Shown here: positions 60,350 to 64,000 of the stretch, one piece after another
Layout: each line of letters opens with the position of its first letter
Position numbering within the stretch: position 1 is the first letter of the stretch
Source of the DNA: Kribbella aluminosa
Lineage (GTDB): Bacteria; Actinomycetota; Actinomycetes; Propionibacteriales; Kribbellaceae
DNA: 64,000 nt
Reading direction: 5' to 3'
Assembly: GCF_017876295.1 (NCBI RefSeq)
Contig: NZ_JAGINT010000002.1
Location: forward strand, 2,976,001 to 3,040,000
Notes under the pieces: model-generated
Databases searched by the model: none
The model's input: only the letters and a program-made list of their open reading frames with translations
What the model was told of the DNA's origin: nothing
Position numbers and translations under genes: made by a program

Positions 60350-61261
60350 ATGAATGCTGTGTCATCGGATTCCGAAAACGTCCTGATCAGCGGTGAACGT
60401 CAGCGCATGATGGTGGCGAACATGGCTGCGGCCAGGTTCTACCGGCGAGAGTTGCTCAGGGCAAACGTTGGCTGGCCGGTCGAGCAGGTCCGGGAGCGCG
60501 GTGTCGGTGAGGTACTGCAGATCGATTCGTCGTGGCGGATCGGGTACGCGCCCGACTCGTTCACCCTGCTCACCGACCATCTGCGGGAGAAGGGATTCGA
60601 CTTCCGCACGTTGATCAGGGCCGGCCTGTCCGAGTGGACGAACGAAGGCACGGCTGTTGATGTGTTTCGTGATCGGCTGATGCTCCTTGCGCGGGACGAA
60701 CGGCTCGATCCTGTCGGTTTCGTCGGCGTCGGGCCGGGTGTGAAGCCGGAGTACTCGGCGTCGCCGACGACGTTGATCCACCGTCCGTCGAACGCATTGG
60801 TCGGGATCGAGGAGCAACTGGACATGCTGACCGAGGGAGCGTTTGTCGTCGTCGTCAACGATCCGCTGGATGCGGTCGCGATCGAGAACCTCGGGCGCCT
60901 GGCGGGTGAGCGCTGGGCGGGCATTCCGATGTGTGGTTCGCAGCTGTCATCGGCACAGGCGAAGACCCTGTACCGCTACACGGTCACGGACACTGTGATC
61001 GTTGCCTTGGACGGCGATCAGGAGTGGCGTCGTACGGCGATCGCCTCGCACCCCGACCTGTCGTACTTCTACAAGAGGGTCCGCGCGGTCGAGATCCCGG
61101 ATGGCCTGTCCGCGGCGAGTCTGCTGAAGACCGAGAACGGCCCGCAGCGTCTGTACGACGCGATGGTCTCGACGCGGCCGTTGGCGGACTACAAGCCGGG
61201 TCGGCAGCAGCTTCCGGAGTTCGACAGTCCTGGCCCGTCGCCGACCGGCCCGTCGCTGTGA
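60350..61261 (+). CDS. Degenerate paralogue of the DnaG-like Toprim protein
   Basis: Protein of 303 residues, alignable to the preceding gene along its length: AARFYRRELL, EVLQIDSSWRIGYAPDSF, LLTDHLREKGF, VFRDRLMLLARDERLDPVGFVG. The key chemistry is altered. The Toprim Glu motif VEGPMD has become VNDPLD, so the catalytic Glu is Asn; the KYLNSP lysine is lost (KPEYSASP); the DxDxxG motif is DGDQEW. It keeps the fold but probably not catalysis. The ATG at 60350 has CGGAGG 7 nt upstream. It may have become a structural partner of the active paralogue, or a DNA-binding or decoy subunit. Confidence 0.8.
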   Translation: MNAVSSDSENVLISGERQRMMVANMAAARFYRRELLRANVGWPVEQVRERGVGEVLQIDSSWRIGYAPDSFTLLTDHLREKGFDFRTLIRAGLSEWTNEGTAVDVFRDRLMLLARDERLDPVGFVGVGPGVKPEYSASPTTLIHRPSNALVGIEEQLDMLTEGAFVVVVNDPLDAVAIENLGRLAGERWAGIPMCGSQLSSAQAKTLYRYTVTDTVIVALDGDQEWRRTAIASHPDLSYFYKRVRAVEIPDGLSAASLLKTENGPQRLYDAMVSTRPLADYKPGRQQLPEFDSPGPSPTGPSL

Positions 61262-61274
61262 CGAAGTCCAGGAC

Positions 61275-61298
61275 TCCGGGACTTCGTAGTCCGGGTTC
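61275..61298 (+). repeat. 24-nt intergenic element, copy 4
   Basis: Begins TCCGGGACTTCG and ends TCCGGGTTC. Lies 14 nt after the second primase-like gene. Together with CGAAGTCC just upstream (61262-61269) it can fold a hairpin with GGACTTCG. Confidence 0.65.
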
Positions 61299-61387
61299 AG
61301 ATCCGGACCGCTCCGGCCGAGATTGGTGCCGACAGCAAGCGTCAGCTCTCGGGCCAGGGTCCGGGGCATCGGGAACGGAGTGAGCCA

Positions 61388-62134
61388 GTGACTGAAGAAC
61401 TTGAGGCGCTTCTGGCGAACGCAGTTGACTCGGGGTGGGCGGAGGAGCCGTCGAAGCGGCTTGCCGCCGCCATCGAGGAACGCATCGTCGCGGAGTTGCC
61501 CGGCCGGCTTCGGGCCGCCCTGGGCCATGACGAGGCGGCCCAGATGGCACGGGTCGTGGCGTGGGAACGCTGCCGTCGGTTGGCCGAGAAGCTCCCCGGC
61601 GGCCGAGTGTCGTGGGGGTACCTGGCGAACCTGGTGCGGTGGCGGTTGGCCGACGTGGTCCGTCAGGAAGCGAGACGGCGTCAGCGGCATCCGTTGCTGG
61701 ACTTCGTCCCTGAATCCGTGGAGCCGAGCCTGCTCGCGGAGCTGGGCCCGCTGCTGGACCGCATTGGTGTGCGGTTGGAGAATGCCGGGCTCCCGGTTGG
61801 CGAGGTACGGCGGCGGCTGGTGGTCGCGGCCGATGGCCCTGGCTTCTCCAAGCATGCGATCACGTCACGCGTGCGAGCCATCGGCGTACCCAGGGATCAG
61901 GCCGAGGGCTTGGCGTCGCTCCTCCACAACGGACCGATCCGGACGTCAGCGCTGTCGCGCCTCGCGGCTGGGCAGCCGCCGGATGTGGTCTTCGCGGATC
62001 CGGTTGTGCGGCAGTGGATCGACCAAGCTGCCGGGAGGTCGCCTCGTATGTCGTACCGATCCAGGAGGTTCGGTCGGCCGCCGGGTGCGTCGTGGCCTGA
62101 CGGTCTCGGACTGGGACTCGCTCACGCCGCCTGA
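61388..62134 (+). CDS. Sigma-factor-like helical protein
   Basis: Protein of 248 residues. The segment EAAQMARVVAWERCRRLAEK, then WGYLANLVRWRLADVVRQEARRRQRHP, resembles sigma-70 region 2 (helix, then a WxYLxxxxRxxxxDxxRxExRR pattern). The second half (GEVRRRLVVAADGPGFSKHAITSRVRAIGV) could hold a region-4-like HTH but is less clear. The C-terminus is basic and low in complexity. GTG start at 61388 with GGAGTGAG upstream. Possibly an element-encoded transcription factor that could recognise the 24-nt elements; this is inference. Confidence 0.55.
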   Translation: MTEELEALLANAVDSGWAEEPSKRLAAAIEERIVAELPGRLRAALGHDEAAQMARVVAWERCRRLAEKLPGGRVSWGYLANLVRWRLADVVRQEARRRQRHPLLDFVPESVEPSLLAELGPLLDRIGVRLENAGLPVGEVRRRLVVAADGPGFSKHAITSRVRAIGVPRDQAEGLASLLHNGPIRTSALSRLAAGQPPDVVFADPVVRQWIDQAAGRSPRMSYRSRRFGRPPGASWPDGLGLGLAHAA

Positions 62135-62217
62135 CCCGAAGTTATCCGGCGAAGTTGCCCGGTGAGGTACCCGGTGAAGTTACTCGGGGGTCATGAGGGC
62201 TCAGACGTTGAGCTTCC

Positions 62218-62388
62218 ATGAACAACTTCGACAGGCATCCACGCCGCCGGAACTGGCTCGTTCGGTTTTACCTCGCCCAGTTCCGCTTCTACCTGCGTCT
62301 GCAGGCCGCTGTCGGCATCATCCCCGCGCCCGTTGCGCGCGCACTCATCGCTCGGCTGCGGCCGGCGAAGACACGAAGGGAACTGTGA
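62218..62388 (+). CDS. Small basic membrane-associated protein
   Basis: 56 residues: MNNFDRHPRRRNWLVRFYL, then AQFRFYLRLQAAVGIIPAPV and a basic tail ARLRPAKTRREL. A positively charged N-terminus followed by one aromatic/hydrophobic stretch suggests an amphipathic or single membrane helix. It ends 1 nt before the next ATG (TGAcATG), so the two are probably co-translated. No family recognised. It is too short to be called by length filters, but its codon usage and tight spacing support it. Confidence 0.55.
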   Translation: MNNFDRHPRRRNWLVRFYLAQFRFYLRLQAAVGIIPAPVARALIARLRPAKTRREL

Positions 62389-62389
62389 C

Positions 62390-63010
62390 ATGCGTCGAGT
62401 CACGAACTCGAAGCTCGTCGTACCGATCGTCATCCTGATCCTGCTCGTCATCGTGATCCTGGCGGTCGTGATCGGTTGGCGAGACACCCCGCAGGTTGCC
62501 CACGGCGAGCCAGGGCAGTCCAGTCCCGGCCGGGTGACTGGTACGTCGACGCCGGGTCCGGCGCCGTTGTCGGTGTGGGTACGGCCGGCGACGACGGATC
62601 CGGCGGAGTACGCGATCGCCTTCGGTACGGCGATCTGGACCTACAACACCGCGGTGCACACGTACGCCCAGTGGCAGAACGTCGTCTCGTCGTTCGCCGA
62701 CTCGCTGGAGGCACCGGACTCCGCGCCGATCGCACGCAGCATGCTCCCGTACGCCAGCCAATGGGAGGAGCTGAAGGCCCACGGGGCACGGGCCAGCCTG
62801 CGCGACGTCACGGCAACGACGACACCCAAGCTGGAGGCCTTGGCCCGGGATCCCAGAGCACCGAAGGGCTGGCATGCTCTCCTCGTACGGGGAACGCAGG
62901 ACAACGTGGTCGACGGGGCGACGACCAGGACTGAGCGGCATGTGACAGTCAGCGTGATCTGTCGGCCAGTGTGTACGTTCTGGTCGGCCACCAACGAGCT
63001 GCCGCAGTGA
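62390..63010 (+). CDS. Membrane-anchored transfer-type protein, single TM plus extracellular domain
   Basis: Protein of 206 residues. A basic N-terminus and one membrane span (LVVPIVILILLVIVILAVVI, residues ~9-28), then a Ser/Thr/Pro/Gly linker, then an extracellular alpha/beta domain (YAIAFGTAIWTYNTAVHTYAQW, LARDPRAPKGWHALLVRG, RTERHVTVSVICRPVCTFWS). This architecture matches VirB8/TcpC-like scaffold proteins of Gram-positive conjugation systems, but no diagnostic motif is visible. Two Cys in the last strand may pair. Context with a peptidoglycan hydrolase supports a transfer role. Confidence 0.6.
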   Translation: MRRVTNSKLVVPIVILILLVIVILAVVIGWRDTPQVAHGEPGQSSPGRVTGTSTPGPAPLSVWVRPATTDPAEYAIAFGTAIWTYNTAVHTYAQWQNVVSSFADSLEAPDSAPIARSMLPYASQWEELKAHGARASLRDVTATTTPKLEALARDPRAPKGWHALLVRGTQDNVVDGATTRTERHVTVSVICRPVCTFWSATNELPQ

Positions 63011-63017
63011 TCCTCAA

Positions 63018-63962
63018 ATGATCCTCAAGCTCGTAGCCGTGGGCACTTTCCTGGCGACAGCCGTCGGCCTGGTGACTCCGCTCGTGAGTGTGGCGAAGGG
63101 ACAGGGCGCCTGCGAGGCGCACCAGACCTCGAAGGTCCTCAGCCTCGACGCCGAGCAGGCCTCCAACCTGGCAGTGATCGTCGGTGTCGGCGATCGCTAC
63201 AGAATGGGCGAGGCCGGCAAGGTCATCGCGGTCATGACGGCCCTGACCGAGTCCTCGCTGCGGAACACGAATCAGGGAGATGCGGCCGGTCCGGACTCGC
63301 GTGGGCTGTTCCAGCAGCGTGATGGCTGGGGGCCGGTCGAGGTGCGCCTGGACCCGGCCGGTGCGGCGGGATTGTTTTACGCGGCGCTTGCGAATGTGCC
63401 CGGCTGGACCGCGATGAAGCCGTGGGCGGCTGCGCAGGAGGTGCAGCGGTCGGCGTTCGCGGACGGCAGTAACTACCGCAGTAACTACGCTGCGGCAGTA
63501 CGGCTCGTCGGTTCAGCAACCCCGGTTGTCGACGGTTGCGGGAGTTGGGGAGCCGGCGACACAGACCAGCTTCCTGGTGCCGTCGCGGCCGTTCGCCGAG
63601 CACTCGATCTGGTCGGCAGCCGCGGCTACTACCAGCTGTGCGCGCGGCTGGCGTCGAACGTCTGGGGCCGTTCCAACTCCGGCTATTACTCGGCAGCCGA
63701 GCAGTGGAACCAGATGGTCAGTAGCGGGAACGCCCATCCCGACGACCGGCGGCCGCCAGTCGGTGGGCTGCTGTTCTGGGCGACCCAAGGTCCCTACGGG
63801 CACGTCGCGGTGTACGTCGGCAACGGTCAGATCGTGTCGAACGACATCGGCGACCGCGTGCCCGGCCAGGGCGGCGTGTACCTCGTCGACGTGGGCGCAA
63901 TCGAGAAGCAATGGGGTGCCACCTATCTGGGGTGGGCGCCACCGATCTACCCGACCACCTAA
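63018..63962 (+). CDS. Peptidoglycan hydrolase: lytic-transglycosylase-like plus NlpC/P60-CHAP-like domains
   Basis: Exported or membrane-anchored protein of 314 residues. The N-terminal hydrophobic segment (LVAVGTFLATAVGLVTPLVSV) is a signal or anchor. Residues ~60-140 show MTALTESSLRNTNQGD and DSRGLFQQRDGWGPVEVRLD, a lysozyme-like pattern with the Glu in TESSL. Residues ~200-300 have YYQLCARLASNVWG (Cys) and GPYGHVAVYVGNGQIVSND (His), the catalytic pair of NlpC/P60 or CHAP amidases. Two-domain hydrolases like this open the wall for type IV secretion. It starts 7 nt after the previous gene. Confidence 0.82.
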   Translation: MILKLVAVGTFLATAVGLVTPLVSVAKGQGACEAHQTSKVLSLDAEQASNLAVIVGVGDRYRMGEAGKVIAVMTALTESSLRNTNQGDAAGPDSRGLFQQRDGWGPVEVRLDPAGAAGLFYAALANVPGWTAMKPWAAAQEVQRSAFADGSNYRSNYAAAVRLVGSATPVVDGCGSWGAGDTDQLPGAVAAVRRALDLVGSRGYYQLCARLASNVWGRSNSGYYSAAEQWNQMVSSGNAHPDDRRPPVGGLLFWATQGPYGHVAVYVGNGQIVSNDIGDRVPGQGGVYLVDVGAIEKQWGATYLGWAPPIYPTT

Positions 63963-64000
63963 TCAACCCACCTAATCAACCCACCTAATCAACCCACCTA
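63957..64000 (+). repeat. 13-nt tandem repeat at the window end
   Basis: ACCTAATCAACCC repeated 3.4 times without a mismatch, running off the window. The first unit contains the TAA stop of the hydrolase gene, and each unit carries TAA in that frame position, so variation in copy number cannot extend the protein. Function unknown; iteron, regulator site or replication slippage are options. Confidence 0.8.

Noticed and set aside
63957..64000. Tandem repeat as a CRISPR array
   Set aside because: Units are contiguous with no spacers, and no cas genes are in the window.
1..64000. tRNA, rRNA or riboswitch genes
   Set aside because: No cloverleaf with TTCRANYC loop, no rRNA-like conserved stretch and no known riboswitch core was found by eye; short ncRNAs cannot be excluded without a covariance search.

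Overview
The window is about 70% G+C, has tightly packed genes with ATGA/GTGA overlaps, many twin-arginine and lipoprotein signal peptides, and several carbohydrate ABC transporters. This fits a soil actinomycete. The protein style is Kribbella-like, but that is recognition from memory and was not checked by a search. No rRNA, tRNA or CRISPR array was seen.

Layout. (1) 1-14084: a secreted-polysaccharide utilisation locus. It has the end of a sugar permease, two paralogous D-2-hydroxyacid dehydrogenases, two tandem Tat-exported beta-propeller proteins, a jelly-roll polysaccharide lyase, a Gfo/Idh/MocA oxidoreductase, an ABC sugar importer, a Cys-type sulfatase that runs in frame without a stop into the solute-binding protein, and a divergent ROK regulator. 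(2) 14242-16377: a secreted HEAGH metalloprotease. (3) 16616-22896: a phosphonate catabolism cluster with a LysR regulator, a PhnY-like aldehyde dehydrogenase, a zinc alcohol dehydrogenase, an OPA-like MFS transporter and phosphonoacetate hydrolase PhnA. There is no transaminase, which suggests entry from an alcohol such as 2-hydroxyethylphosphonate. A LysR box separates it from a divergent secreted phosphodiesterase gene broken by a 1-nt frameshift. (4) 25736-39067: a beta-helix protein, a FadR-type regulator, a DapA-family aldolase, an IlvD-family dehydratase, an AraFGH-like transporter, an SDR and a large GH2 enzyme, together a likely non-phosphorylative pentose/hexose pathway. (5) 39176-49338: a GH30-like hydrolase, an unusual FN3 partner, an SDR, a KDG-type kinase, a KDPG/KDPGal-type aldolase, an enolase-superfamily sugar-acid dehydratase, an ABC importer and a GntR regulator. 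Four AT-rich sites with a 7-nt period tie these genes into one predicted regulon. (6) 49428-50702: a secreted phosphoesterase with a ricin-type lectin domain.

(7) 50703-53000 is a gene graveyard: broken remnants of a ROK sugar kinase, nanE, a collagen-like surface protein and a GH20 hexosaminidase, which looks like a lost amino-sugar locus. (8) 53050-64000 looks like part of an integrated mobile element. It has a 1402-residue SNF2 helicase with three N-terminal modules resembling double-stranded-RNA-binding folds, a frameshifted HTH partner, a divergent ArdC-like metalloprotease, a tandem pair of DnaG/Toprim proteins of which the second has lost its catalytic Glu, a sigma-like protein, small proteins, a membrane-anchored transfer-type protein and a peptidoglycan hydrolase. 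A 24-nt element recurs four times between or at the ends of these genes. This region and the phosphonate cluster are the best candidates for undescribed biology.
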